Source: Anoplolepis gracilipes (Eukaryota; Arthropoda; Insecta; Hymenoptera; Formicidae). From it: a stretch of DNA of 64,000 bases. The stretch covers positions 14,917,501 to 14,981,500 of the forward strand of contig NC_132970.1 of the NCBI RefSeq assembly GCF_047496725.1. Reading direction: 5' to 3'. This document shows, piece after piece, positions 1-12,169 of the stretch. Position 1 is the stretch's first letter; each line of letters starts with the position of its first letter. Below the pieces are notes generated by a model, which was given only the letters and a program-made list of their open reading frames with translations, was not told the origin of the DNA and made no database searches. The position numbers were made by a program, and so were the translations under genes.

Positions 1-129
1 AGATATACATTAATATATAAAAAGGAAAACTTTTAATATTATAAGGAAATACTATGTGTGTAATAATTTAATCAATAAATGACCTAAAAATTCTTAACAC
101 TCTCGAAACAAAATATAAATTGAGAAATG

Positions 130-135
130 TTTATT
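130..135 (-). terminator. Candidate polyadenylation signal of RacGAP1
   Basis: AATAAA on the minus strand, about 135 bases past the RacGAP1 stop. It is the nearest canonical hexamer; no cleavage evidence is available from sequence alone. Confidence 0.45.
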
Positions 136-268
136 GTATATATAAGCATATTTACAAAAGAATACATATTTAAACATATACCATTAAATATCAAGTTAAA
201 CAAATCTTTATGCAGTTGACTTGTTATAGTTTAACAAGTATTGTTATAATTTAATAAATATAATCATT

Positions 269-3046
269 TTAGAAGCCTACCCTAGAAGGTGGTGTAGCAA
301 AGTATTTCTTGTTTCTCCTCGCAAAATTGCGGCTACGAATAAAAAGAAGAAATATGTATACCAATAGAAAAAATGTACTGAATATGAATAATTTACTCTT
401 CATACTTTACTTACCTAGAAGAAAGTGGAGTATTAAAGAAACCGCGGGAGATACTACGCTTAAGGAGCGATTCTGTCGACGGTGTATGCTTCAATTCACC
501 CGTTTTTGGAGTACAAATATCATTCGAATTCACTGGATTCACATAAGTAGCCCAATAATCGGATGGAAGTTGAAGCAGATTTTCCACTACCTAGAATAAA
601 TTATTTTAAAGTATGTTTGTGATAGCTATTTATAATAATACATAGATATAAAAAATTTTTCTTACTGCAACTTGATGTTTGGTTTCACTGAGCATAGTGA
701 GAGATGGTTCCTTGGAAGTATAACCAACTAAAGTTGGTCCAAAAACTTTGGCAAGATTACTGATGGGCATTTTACATTCGGGACTACTCGATACTCTCTG
801 TAAATGTAACATCAGGAAGGCCAAAGTATCCCGATTCGGTTGCGGCAATTCTGAAATTGCTTGATAAAGAGCGGCATCAGCATCTTGTTTATCTGTAAAT
901 GTTGTCGCACGTACAAAGTCTCCCATCAAAGCGACAGTGATCAGCGGCTCACGTAAAGATCTGTAAAACGCTAATTTCGTTTCTTTCTTTCTTTTTTAAA
1001 TACATACATATACTGCATTTATTAAATCTACAAATAATGTATATACCTGAGAAAATCTTTCAAAGTAGAACAGATAGTTGCGATATCAACATTTGAAAGA
1101 TTTGGAGCACCTCTGCCCTTTAGGAATTTATCCTTAAGACATTTGGCGTCTGCGGTCGCTCCGTTTACTCTATATAAACCTTGTTCGTTCATTCCACGTA
1201 ATTCAACTTCATTAATGCAATGCACTACTATGGAAGGCACCATAGGTGGTATTATAGGTGTGTAATCAGCTATAGTGCCCTATACAAATATACAAATGAC
1301 ATTCAGTAAAAGTATGGATTTGAATGTTTTATGGATAGAATTACTGTAAATTTATGATACTCACGGGTACACCACGTAACGTAGGCGTATTTCCTGTTGG
1401 TACACATGGCAGTGGCACTAAATCTTTGCATTCAGTATGGGCTGTAGCTCTACAATCTCTGCATTTTTGAACAATCTTTCCAAATCGAATTCTATCAAAA
1501 GATTAAAGGATAAATTAATTAATAAATTAAGAACATTAGGGTATTTTTTTATAAATCTACTTCTATTAATTTGAAAAAGATGACAATAAGATATATTTAG
1601 ATATCTACACTCAGCTATGATAAATAAACTTACTTTTTTCCACAAGGTGTGCACATTTCTGGCTTAATGACAGTTTTGGCTGCAAAACTGTGATTCCTGG
1701 ACATTTTTGTATTCATAGTATATCCACCAATGTTTGGACTAGGTTTGAAGACATCTTCCGTATCTGAAGTTGATGTAAGAATGTCAGCTTGTGGTGCTGA
1801 TGGCTAAAAATAAAGAATTATTATACATAAATTACATTTAATTATAAATATAAAAAGAAGACAGTTTAGTTAAAGTAAGTCAGTTTAATAACATACTGCT
1901 GTATCTAATGGTACTTTGTTTGGATCTATGTGTGACAGTTTTGATTTGTTGTGTTCTCCGCTACTTTTACGACGTTTGCGTATATTTTGTGAAGAAACTT
2001 GAGGATCTGCATTTTCATCACCAGGTATAGCTTCAATTGTAGACGATGCGGTAATCGCACCATCTTTCGGCACAACTACAGTAGTAGTAGCTACTATTCT
2101 ATCAGAAGAATTTAATTCTGTAACTTTGTGCAATGAACTACGGCGTTGTTTTTTAGAATATTCGCTACTGGGACGATGATCCTTCCACTGGCGCTTTCCA
2201 CTCTTCTGATTTTGTTGTAAAATAGTACTGGTGTCTAAATCATCTTCGGATTTTGATAGACAATTAAGATCGCTTAATATTGAGCCTGTGGAATCCAACT
2301 CGGCTATTGTATTAAGTCTAAAATAAAAGCAGCATAATATTGTTAGATATCCAACATTGAGATCAATCTTTATTTATCAAAATCTTCATTACTTACTTAT
2401 CAATGTGAATGTCTTGAATATGCATATTATTTTGTTGATTCAAAGAAGTATTATTAAGAAACTGTAGTTTTTCTCTAGTTTCATCATTTAGATTTCTACC
2501 TGCATCGGTAAACAAGAAATTCCTGGCTGTAGAGATTTGTTTCTCCTGGAAAATAAATACAAATATAAATTATTATAGGTCAAATATATCTTTAAAAGTA
2601 CATCTATTCCACAGAATATATTTCAACTACCAATGAATCTTTCTGCTCCTCAGCGATACGACGTCTGCGATTTTCCTCCTCCAAGTTTCTTCTAGCATGA
2701 CGCAGTTTTCTATCCAGTCCTGCAATCTCGTGATGAGCCTTATCCAGAGCTGAATGAAGTCTTTGGCATTCTTGTTCCGACGCCAACCATTTTTGTCTCA
2801 TTTCCTCTTGATTTAAGGCAAATTGCAGGAATTCTATACAAAACAATGTTGAAGCAAAATCACATTTTAGAAAATTCCAAAAACGCTATTGCATAGCAAA
2901 AATTCGAAAATATATAGCGTAACGAAAGACAATTTTAATTTCTCATGACTATTGACCGACGTACCTTCCTCGCAGGATCCATTTATAAGGACATTCGAAC
3001 ATCTCACCAATTCGTCGTAGGTTGCTATAAGTGACAACGAAGTCAT
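269..3046 (-). CDS. tum: Rac GTPase-activating protein 1 (RacGAP1/MgcRacGAP, tumbleweed), complete, 10 coding exons
   Basis: GTPase-activating subunit of centralspindlin, which bundles midzone microtubules and positions the RhoA zone in cytokinesis. Exons in transcript order: 3046-2965, 2833-2631, 2545-2397, 2317-1897, 1803-1634, 1491-1365, 1279-1047, 960-666, 590-415, 332-269. All junctions are GT-AG, the phases agree, and they total 639 codons plus TAA (human RACGAP1 is 632). The N terminus starts MTSLSLIATYDEL. A charged coiled coil follows at about residues 28-95 (the kinesin-6 partner region), then a serine-rich linker. A C1 zinc finger spans about residues 323-371 with the H-x12-C-x2-C ... 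C-x2-C-x4-H-x2-C-x7-C pattern. The RhoGAP domain covers about 395-560, with the arginine finger in LYRVNG near residue 421. The tail ends KKYFATPPSRVGF, like the FFATP tail of orthologues. The last exon could start 12 bases later at a weaker acceptor, also in frame. Seen: exons and motifs. Family knowledge: function. Confidence 0.93.
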
Positions 3047-3355
3047 TCTGTGATTCTTATTTTATATCGTTTCTTCCGTAAACTTTTATACAATTCACAT
3101 GTCACTCGCGATTTACTCTTTACCAACAATTATGCGCAACCTGAAGAAATTGACGCAAATACAACTCAATTAATGACGATCGGTTGTACGAACGAACCAA
3201 CGAACGTATGTTATATGCGTTGGAATTTTTAAAACTAGACCCCTTTCCGCGACCGTTAAAATTCGATAGAAGCGACCTCTGAAGAGCGTGAATTATTCAT
3301 GTTACCAACTGATTTCGCTCATTGTTGAAAACAAGTTACTACAGTTTCGAATCAT

Positions 3356-3414
3356 TTGATTGACCAATCAGAACGAAAGGCGCAAAGGTTTCTTCTCTCT
3401 GATTGGTCAATCAA
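3356..3414. promoter_or_regulatory. Inverted pair of CCAAT boxes upstream of RacGAP1
   Basis: A perfect 17-base inverted repeat (3356-3372 and 3398-3414, 25-base spacer) has a CCAAT box in each arm (CCAAT at 3364-3368, ATTGG at 3402-3406). It lies about 310-370 bases upstream of the RacGAP1 start codon. A TTCGAA, which fits the CHR consensus TTYGAA, lies just beside it at about 3346. Paired CCAAT boxes with a CHR are typical of NF-Y/DREAM-controlled G2/M genes, which would suit a cytokinesis gene. That functional link is inference. Confidence 0.5.
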
Positions 3415-4000
3415 GTCTCATTGATTCAGATCGTTGATTTTACTAGAGTTCCTAGATTTTTGCATAAAATTTCTTTAAAATTTATTGGTTTATCCTTTTC
3501 GAATTTGGAATTATGTATTATATCAAATTTTTATTATGCAAAACACAGAAATCATATGTATATATTTTTTCTATTTATCATGTAGTAAATACGCATACTT
3601 TGAACAAGGAGCAAATTTTTTTTCTCTTACATTTATACAAATAAATTTATATAAATAAATTAAATTGTTTATCAAACATTTTTGCATATTTATATTTTTT
3701 TTCTTTTAATATTGGACATATAAATGAATAAAATTTTTTTCTTTAATAGATTCTTATATCACACACGTAAGAAAGAAACTAATATAACCAAATATGTAAA
3801 GCAAATTTTATGTGTTATTTAAAACAAATAAATTTTTCTGCACCTTTATAAGATTTAATTTAACACGTCAGATATTTGAACAATCACATCTTTTTTTTTA
3901 TTAGATTCAGTTGTCGTTTGGCAATAGTTTAATATAGTATTATTCTTTTAAAGATTAAACTGTAAATTATATACAATTTATAAAAGTATTTGTTTACTGA
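3415..4000. other. Intergenic spacer between CCDC115 and RacGAP1
   Basis: AT-rich sequence with no supported ORF. It holds the 3' flank of CCDC115, with a minus-strand AATAAA at 3897-3902 about 100 bases past that gene's stop, and then the upstream flank of RacGAP1. Confidence 0.6.
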
Positions 4001-4513
4001 CTAAGTTTTAATATCATTTGGAGAACTTAAATTATCTTTTTCGACATATAATCCTTTAAGCTTGGAGAGCACAGAAGAAAGTTCTGCTTGTACATTTGCT
4101 ACCTTTGCAGCAAGATAGATGGACTCTTGAAAACGTTTCTGACTGTTTTTCAAATTTTGTGGGACCAGTACACCAAACCATTTTACAGGATCTCTTGGTC
4201 CATCTGTTTCATTGCTTGATTTTTTTAAACTTATATCAAAATTCACCTCAGTGTTTTCATTATCATTTGTCACATTAGTTTCCAAGTCAAACAAGGATGT
4301 AACTGTGTCTTCGTTGTTTGGAACCTGTAGCATACTGATGTTCTCCTTTCCACGAATATATTTCGCTTTAGCTAACTCAATGTGACCATCTTTCAACAAT
4401 GTTTCCATTTGAACATTTTCACGAACCTTTTCTTCCATTAATTCTAACTTACGTAGTAACAACTCGTCGATCTCTTCTGATAAAGCATCCATACTTTTAT
4501 TCATGACAGTCAT
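4001..4513 (-). CDS. CCDC115/Vma22-like V-ATPase assembly factor
   Basis: Small coiled-coil protein of the Vma22/CCDC115 family. It acts at the ER/ERGIC with TMEM199 (Vma12) in assembling the V0 sector of the vacuolar proton ATPase. The 170-residue frame starts MTVMNKSMDALSEEIDELLL. Early features are a leucine-rich helix, then a LAKAKYIRG segment matching LAKARY of human CCDC115. The hallmark C-terminal block DPVKWFGVLVPQNLKNSQ (human DPLNWFGILVPHSLRQAQ) is followed by a second helix. Length is close to human (180). The frame stays open upstream of this Met to a strong splice acceptor (polypyrimidine-AG) at about 4569-4570. I therefore read the coding exon as 4001-4568 with a noncoding first exon further 5'; the Met chosen is the first after the acceptor. 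It is divergent from RPP38. Confidence 0.88.
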   Translation of the reverse strand: MTVMNKSMDALSEEIDELLLRKLELMEEKVRENVQMETLLKDGHIELAKAKYIRGKENISMLQVPNNEDTVTSLFDLETNVTNDNENTEVNFDISLKKSSNETDGPRDPVKWFGVLVPQNLKNSQKRFQESIYLAAKVANVQAELSSVLSKLKGLYVEKDNLSSPNDIKT

Positions 4514-4568
4514 ATGAATATTGTACTCCTTTACACTTGTCAATAAACGTAAGGAAAAAAGGTTTTGC

Positions 4569-5254
4569 CTAAAAAAAAAAGAATAGTACAAAAGTACAAA
4601 TGTACACATATTTTGTCTGTTATTAAAATAGTTGTGAACAGTAAAAATATATGTTTTAAAAGAGAAATACATACCAATTATTTAAAATAAATTGCAAATA
4701 CGTTTACTTTTCTCTTTGGTGAATATTGTCATGTTTTCCTGACAAATTATATACAACTGTCTTTTTTTCAGGTTTTTATATTCTTTTATATTTTTTAAAA
4801 AGATTTAAACTAATACCTTTATTTTTCATTATATGTCATAATAAATCTTTTTTATTTTCAATTGATTCTGGGTTGACGAAGATCTATCTAGCAGGTACCC
4901 ATTCTATCCTGTCAGGTATCAGATGACTAGTCTGAACTAACCTTACCTATAACGCAACACAGACGTCAGATGTCAGATGTGTGCTTTCCACTTTCCACGT
5001 GCAAAGAATACGTAGTACGTTCTGTTTACAATTTAGAAGGTTATGGAAGTTTTATGCAAATATTTTTACAATAGTGTGAAGACTTTTTACAAAAATAATA
5101 ATTCATAAAAATTATTTATTTAGATTTTGGTTCTGCTTTGGTTCCGATGTATTTAAAATTGTTCTTTTTTCCTTACATCTCGGATATATCGATATTTTAG
5201 AAAATGCCATAAAAGCAGAGTTTAATTGTGGTAAAAATATAGTAAATTATCATC
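4569..5254. promoter_or_regulatory. Shared divergent promoter region of CCDC115 and RPP38
   Basis: About 690 bases between the two divergent coding regions. It should contain the 5' intron and first exon of CCDC115 and both start sites. A palindromic E-box CACGTG lies at 4996-5001, beside repeated GTCAGATGT words (4968-4980). No TATA box is convincing. Bidirectional use is inference from the layout. Confidence 0.5.
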
Positions 5255-6769
5255 ATGAATACGCCAATATTAACAAAGAAACAGCAAAGACAGAGCTTAT
5301 CGGCTAAAAAAGGACCAGTCAAGGGTTTACGGAATATCTTGGCACAACCTGCTGAGACCTTTTGGTATGCTATTACTTGATGAGTTAATTTTTTCTACGA
5401 GTTTGCAATAAATTTTAGTATTTATTATGATATGAATATTTCTAAATATTAATATTTTTCTAAGTTTTGTTACAATTATACTTTTATATTTATTGTACAA
5501 TTCTTTATTAGGCCAGCTGTAAACATAGATCAGTATCCAGCATTAGTAACTCTTATGGATGAGTAAGTATAATTTAAAATATGAATAATATCTTAAGAGA
5601 AATATTATCTTTTTTGATGCTAAAATTTATTTAATTACAGATTATTACCCTTAATGAAACAGCCAAAATATAAAATTCCTGGATTTATGCTTAGACATGT
5701 GCCAAAAGAAAAACGTATATTGGTTAAGAAAGAAGCTTTAGAAAAAGAAATTGTCAAGTTTGATAGGAGTATATTGTAAATATTTTTTATATTACAATAT
5801 ATTAGAACCAATCATGATTTGAAAACTTAAACATGAATTAATTTATACTTTTATATTTTAGGAAGTCTGTAATCTTAGGTATTAATGCAATTACTCGGGC
5901 CTTAGAAAAGGATAATGTATGCTGTATTTTATTAGATGCCAAAGTTGAACCACTTCTCATAATAAAACATATTATTGTCATGGCTCAGAATAAGAAAATA
6001 CCTATTCTTCTGTTATCTGTTTTGAAAACAGTCACATTACAAAAGATTGGATTTGCCACAGCAGCTTTTGCTTTAAAGGTATTGTATTAGTAGAACTTCT
6101 TATTTTAAATATGTATATCTTCACATAGATTTCTTAGAAACTAAATACTTGCAGAACAATGTAATGCAATCTTCAGACAATGTATTCCATGCATTATACA
6201 AATTGGTAGCAGAAATTTTTACCAAGTTTGAACCACCAAAATGTTCACTTCAACTTTTTAAACCTGATGAAACATCTGAGGAAGATGCGTTGTGTAAACC
6301 AGAAAACACAAGCACGGATTCAACTATTCCTAAACCAGAGAGATCTGTTACTATATTTACAGATGTGTATAAATATAGATCTTGCCGAAAAGAAAGAGCT
6401 TTTATACCCCCAACTGTCAACAAAAGTTCTCAAGTTTCTCAAATACAATCAGATGAATTTATAGCTCTAACCAATGATCCTGATTCCGCCGACGATGAAG
6501 ATGATACAAAAATGTTGAAAAATGTAAGATATGTAAATATTTGTAAGGAAAAAGAAAGTAAATCTGAGACCACAGAAAAAGATAATGAACCCTCTTTAAA
6601 GGAATCAAAATTAATTGATAATAGCATAAATTCATTGAAACATGTAAAAAATTCTATGTTCAAAAAGCGCAAAAATGATGTCACGTATATATCATTAAAA
6701 GTAAAACGTGTACGAGGAAACGATCATCGAGAAAAAGCGACTAAATTTACAAAAAAGAAAAAAAAATAA
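5255..6769 (+). CDS. RNase P/MRP protein subunit p38 (RPP38-like), 5 exons
   Basis: Protein subunit of nuclear RNase P and RNase MRP, which process the 5' ends of tRNAs and pre-rRNA; L7Ae/L30e superfamily. Exons: 5255-5364, 5512-5562, 5641-5775, 5862-6078, 6155-6769, all GT-AG with consistent phases, giving 375 residues. Exon 4 (about residues 99-171) carries the L7Ae-type core LGINAITRALEKDNVCCILL ... PLLIIKHIIVMAQNKKIPI, aligning with human RPP38 IGVNEVTRALERRELLLVLV. The N terminus is basic. The last exon is a long, charged, probably disordered tail that ends YISLKVKRVRGN then a lysine run, like LQPLKIKKLIPN in human. It is longer than human (283) because of this acidic/basic tail. AATAAA at 6847-6852 is a likely poly(A) signal. 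Confidence 0.88.
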
Positions 6770-7301
6770 TAAATTGTTTTTTGCGCACTGAAGTTTTAGA
6801 GATTTTTAAATTAATATTTCCTATGTCTGATAATACGAAAGAGAAGAATAAATTGAATAGGAGAATGATGAGCAAATACATAGTAATAAAGATGTATTTC
6901 TTTACATAAAGATTATTACATAATATATAAATATTGACTCTACTTTTTGCTTTACCAAATAATGGTAATTTTTTAAATAATATATATACTTATTATTATT
7001 AAATAATAAATAGAACTTATTTAAAATTTATAGTAATAAAAAAAAAATAAAACTAGTTGCAATTTTACAATTATGTAATTGGTTTAAAATATATTATTGT
7101 ATATAATAATTATATTTTGCATGAAAATGTAGATTTAAGTCAGTCTTCTGTGTATTAACTTTAATGGTAACAAATATAGAAACATTTTCATTATTATTCT
7201 TACTCCTCTCAAAACATGTTGTGATGCATTAAGAAACTTTGAAAGATTAATTTTTATTATTTTTATTATAAAACAAAGTATTCTAAGAACAAATAATGCT
7301 A
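6770..7301. other. Convergent 3' intergenic region (RPP38 / SFT2)
   Basis: AT-rich 3' flanks of two convergent genes. A plus-strand AATAAA at 6847-6852 suits RPP38 and a minus-strand AATAAA at 7262-7267 suits SFT2. No ORF is supported. Confidence 0.6.
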
Positions 7302-8377
7302 TCATACAGGTAAACTTGACTTTACCGACGATCTAAACATCCTTGTAAAGAACATGAGACCAGTTGTACCTCCTGGTATATGACTTATTAAAAAAGATAG
7401 CATCGCTATCAACTGCAAAACAGCGCACAATACAGTCAAAGGAGTCGATTGTAAATGCAGAGCAAAGTAAAGTGTGCCTGTTAATGTTGCAAAGTACGAT
7501 ATTGTAAAACATCGCTTTTCAACTGTGAATAATGACTTGATATAACTTGATCCCCATAGAAAACAGAAACTGTAAGAGATCCTTTGTTAGAAATATTCTT
7601 TTCACACATGTATATAATAGCTTTAAATACATTTATATACACATACCTCATCAGAAAGAAGAGGCTCCCTAAGGAATAAAGTAAAGCGAATTTTCTCGCT
7701 TTAAGCAATAACACAGGAATATAAATTGCTGATAGACAGAAGCATAATAGTCCCAAAAGGAAACATACAGCAAAGGATATGAGTCTCTGCGTCCTCGTCT
7801 GTCAAAATATAAATGTCACCATGTATTTTATATAAGAACATATCATATTCATTGTTATTTATATTAATCTTAATTCATCTAAAAATGATGACATGAGATA
7901 AGTCAATTATTTAACTAATTATTTATTAGTAACACAGAACAATTTCCGACGAATATATATTATAAATACAACTAAATTCCACCTTATTGGTATTTTTGAC
8001 ATACTTCAAATAATAATTTGGAAAATTTGTAATATTTCGCAATTATAAGCAAATCTCTCGAATGATTAAGTCATTTCAATTTCACTCATGTGTTTATATA
8101 TTTAAAAATCTTTTTCGGCTAACCAGAGTTAATATTAATCGACATTAATGCGATCATCCGTCGAGGTTATGAGAAAATGCACTACCATAGCAGGACAACA
8201 TTCTCTTTGCGATCTTTGAAGCCATCCTGTGTCCTCCTTCGTTTCTTCAACATCCTTGGCGAACCAACCGCGAATGTTCGTTTTTGGCAACGTTACCGAA
8301 GGAATGGCGATTTTGTACTGCTTTTCATTTTTATTGTTTAGGAGATATTCGTTCAACTCCTTGTTGAGATCGGCCAT
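7302..8377 (-). CDS. SFT2-family vesicle transport protein, 3 exons
   Basis: Four-pass Golgi membrane protein of the SFT2/GOT1-like family, involved in retrograde endosome-to-Golgi vesicle fusion in yeast. Exons 8377-8186, 7798-7647 and 7569-7302 (GT-AG, phases agree) give 203 residues. The cytosolic N terminus, MADLNKELNEYLL, is about 65 residues and ends in a QRECCPAM segment. The family start of the membrane domain, TRTQRLISFAVCFLLG, follows, with four hydrophobic segments. The third loop reads SLFTVEKRCFT, and the last segment runs into SHIPGGTTGLMFFTRMF, matching the PGG-x-x-G block of SFT2 proteins. The 64-residue N terminus is longer than in vertebrate SFT2D1/2 and more like SFT2D3 or yeast Sft2. 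The start is the only Met in the first exon frame near the top. Function is from the family. Confidence 0.88.
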
Positions 8378-9021
8378 TTTGACAGGTGGCAGGTGGCAGG
8401 TGACACATGTATTAATCACTGTCATCCGTCATTCATTACTATAAATCGTACAACGGAATACCGTCTTTATCGATGGCAAGTAATAACCGACTTTTAAAAT
8501 GCTCCATCTGTAAGTTCATATTTGTACTTGTAATCGATCGTGAAAGAATGTGCTTTCATCGTTGATGAAAGTGTATGAAAAAGAAATGACTAATAATTTT
8601 TGCTAAATAGGTAATTCCCGTTAATTATGATAGTGACAGTGGCCAGACAAATATTTCGACGCTCAATAAAAAAGTATAAGTACTAGACGACGAGTTTATA
8701 AATAATATTGCAATAAAACTCTAATAAACAATTTAACAAAATTAGCGTTTAAATTAGCTTATTAAAATAAAATTATTATTTAAATTAACTTTTTATAAGC
8801 TTTAAAATTAGATTTCACAAAAAAAAATAATTTAACTCTCTTTTCCATATATAATATGCTTATTGCATTTTAATATAATATATTAAATATGTTCGATGCG
8901 ACGCAAGCGGTGCAATTTTATATATTACATCGCTTTCGAATCTCAGAAGAGATTAAAAAAAAAATATATATATATATATATATAAATATATTTACAAATA
9001 GTGAAATCCTTTATAATATAT
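8378..9021. other. Upstream flank of SFT2, AT-rich
   Basis: Likely SFT2 promoter in the first 150 bases, then AT-rich sequence with a short TA run near 8965. No gene seen. Confidence 0.5.
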
Positions 9022-9139
9022 CCCTAACAGCACACATGTTGAAAAGATGTTTTTAAGAAATCCATAGAATGTTAAAACATATTTTAATATCCTGTGGATC
9101 TCTTATAAACATCTTTTGAACATATGTGCGCTGATAGGG
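9022..9139. mobile_element. Palindromic MITE, copy 1
   Basis: About 118 bp foldback element. It opens CCCTAACAGCACACATGTTG and closes with the inverted form ending GCGCTGATAGGG; GAAAAGATGTTT-TAAGAAAT is mirrored by ATCTCTTATAAACATCTTTT. The same family is found at 19237, 23042 and 45732. Noncoding. Confidence 0.75.
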
Positions 9140-9554
9140 ATTTTTCGCATAATTTCCGTCTACGCAAAATTATGCGAGGAGCGACGCGCGCGTAACGCGC
9201 GAATAAAATTGCTCTACGATGGGTTTTCAAACTTACATTTATTTAAACAAATCAACATTGACCTCATATTTACGGATTGTATACTGTATTTGTTGCACAG
9301 AGGATGCACCTTTCTATATACGCGAGATCTCTACGTATCCCGCAACGCGTCGTATCGTTTGACAGATCATTACAGTCGGTGACAGAGGGGGAGGGGGGAG
9401 GGAGAAGAGGGGAACGGGGGAGGTATCGGACTGAGTATCGATAGAATAATTAACGTGACTAGAAGAGCCGAACTAGAAACGAGTCTCACGTTATCACAAT
9501 GTAATATTGAGTAGCGTTAATTATAGCGTATTACTTACAATATCATCGTAATAA

Positions 9555-9555
<1 letters not shown>

Positions 9556-9592
<37 letters not shown>

Positions 9593-9603
9593 GTAATAAT
9601 AAT
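9556..9603. repeat. (TAA)n trinucleotide microsatellite
   Basis: About 16 near-perfect TAA units with one interruption, in the region downstream of the Cdk5 activator. Confidence 0.85.
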
Positions 9604-10248
9604 ATCGTTCGCGTTGAGAAGAAGTGGAATTAGTACTAATAATCGCGAAACGTAACAACAGTTCGGAAACTCAGACAACAAATTCGATCACATTATTCGA
9701 ATACAATATACATGCTCTATGAACCAGATTTGCTCTTTTATTCGTCTTATATTCTTTGTGTGTCTTTTATACCGCTAAAATACGTACGTACTGTTCATGA
9801 CGAACGACCGCATGAATGGCTCTGATTATACGATACACAGGATGAGAGATTGCTAATTATTCAACACGAAGGTCCCTAAACTTATTTCGCTTGCCGCAGA
9901 AACGGAATTCACTCCTGGATTAGAATGCTTATCGATTGTGTGATATTGGTACTTAATCGCGAAACTCCGTATATAAGCTTAAGGAAAATACGTGGTTGCT
10001 GCGCCCGTTATAATATTAATTCGCTATCGTTTCGACAGTAACAAATCTATTTCGTCCAGTGATGATTCTTTGTTGATAACAATTCTGTTTTCTTCTAGAC
10101 CGGGATAACCAAAGATTGTTTGAAAAATAGCTCTCGATAGAAAATATTGTGATTGTGTGAATACAAAAATTTAATAAATCGAATCCTTTATTATCCCCCC
10201 CTCTCTATTGCTTACTGTCGAAATAAGAAAAAGATATTTGTAAAACCT

Positions 10249-10250
<2 letters not shown>

Positions 10251-10298
<48 letters not shown>

Positions 10299-10390
10299 TC
10301 TCTCTCATTCGCCCCATTTTCTTTATGTATACACGGATTTACGCAACTAAGCATAAAGTATATGCGAGTATGCGTGCGCTTGTGTGTACC

Positions 10391-10427
<37 letters not shown>

Positions 10428-10490
10428 ACTCTTTCTCTCATCTTTTCTCTCGCACATTCTCTCTCTCTCTTTCTCTCCCCCTTTCTCTCT
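10251..10490. repeat. (TC)n microsatellite cluster
   Basis: Two long CT runs (10251-10310 and 10393-10430) and a third weaker one. The open frames on both strands are artefacts of the dinucleotide repeat. Confidence 0.85.
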
Positions 10491-10931
10491 ATACGTATAT
10501 AAGTGTGTCGTCTCTCGTGGACATAAATTCGTGTGTGTATTTTAACTATATACTTTGGCTTGTCCCCATACGTCATTGCATACTTCCGTTTCCCGCTTTA
10601 ACGCTAATGGCAGCATGGATACAATTTTTATACTGTAATAGCGTCCTTGCACACAAAACGTGAACCCTAGAGTCATCTCGCTTTATACTATTCGAACGAA
10701 CGCGCGTTCGAGAGTAACACATATATCACTCCATCCTCGGCGACGCCTAAAAATTATCCGGGCGTCTCCGTGAGCATCTCTTGTTCTCTCTTTTTCGATA
10801 TAGTCTCGCGCGCGCGTTTTTTTTTTTTTTCTTTACGCTATATTATAATATCATACAGTGGTACGCGCGCGCCGTAATAAACTGCTATATGTACGCACTA
10901 CGAGGGAGAAAACTATATTTTTATGTATATA

Positions 10932-10971
<40 letters not shown>

Positions 10972-12133
10972 ATTCTCGTGGAGAAACGAATGGCTATGTA
11001 GCGTATAATGCGTGTGTGTAATATAATTCCCATTCATGAAATCTTCTCATTCAGGAATCTCTGCAGGACGAGCCGCGCGTTCGCTCGAATGCATCGCGTT
11101 TCTCTTCCGTTTGACAACTCTCGCCATGTGCATTTTTCTACAAAGTTCCAGTTTACCATCGTCAGGGTAAATCGCGAGATATCGTAGGATGAGATGTCAG
11201 TCTTAAACCCCGTCGTTTAAGAAGGCTGTCCGTTGCCCAATCTCAGAAGCGAGGTCTGCGCGCGATCTTTCTATTTCTTTTAACACCTCATTTTTTTTTG
11301 CTATCTGCTCAAGAGCAGAGAGATCTGCTTCTCTCTTCTTTTCTTTTGCATCTAAGAAAAACGTACGTTTAAATGCGACGACGATCGCCCTCGATCTCGT
11401 GACGATTAGAAGACGGAATGTGAACGGAATGCAGACGTAAACGAACGTAACGGTCTCTCTTCTCGCCTCTTTGGATACACTTTGCTACGGATACTCAAGT
11501 TTACTTCTATTGTTAGTCATAATATCACTAATTGTTCGTCGATCGGTAGTTCGATTATATAAAGATCGATGAAAGTAGAAGGAAACCAAAGGGAGCTCTC
11601 AGAGAAAACGAGAGAGAGAGAGAGAGACAGAGAGACAGAGAAAGAGAGAGAACAAGCGAATAAAGTATTTGTACGAAACTTCGCGCACAGACTTATCGGA
11701 TGAGCGATTTACGCCGTAGTGTTAAGTACGGTGTTATCCTAAAAAAAAAAAAAAAAAAAAAAAATTATAATAATTATGCCCTAATTATGTCCTAAATTCA
11801 GGCGACACGAGATCGGACGTAACCGCCGACGAGAGGGAAAGAGAACCGGCGTGTTTCCATGAATAATCGCCAACTGATGAGCGTCGTCGCTCGAGTGCAA
11901 TTAACGCATTCCTAATGTGTGTTTTCGTTAACAATACAACCTGCTTATTATTAGACGCACTTAAACGAGAGAGAACAGCTCTTACGCAGTGATCACGAGC
12001 TTTGTTTGTTTTCGAGACACACATATGCGAAGATGGAAAAGATCACAAGGAGTATCCCCGGTATCTAAGAGAGAGCGACGAAACATTCTCGCGCGAGCGG
12101 CGACGTGGCGAGTTGATAAAAAGGATTAAAATA

Positions 12134-12169
<36 letters not shown>

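Noticed and set aside
10153..10663. Open frames around 10.2-10.6 kb
   Set aside because: Driven by CT/GA microsatellites; flanking residues show nothing recognisable.
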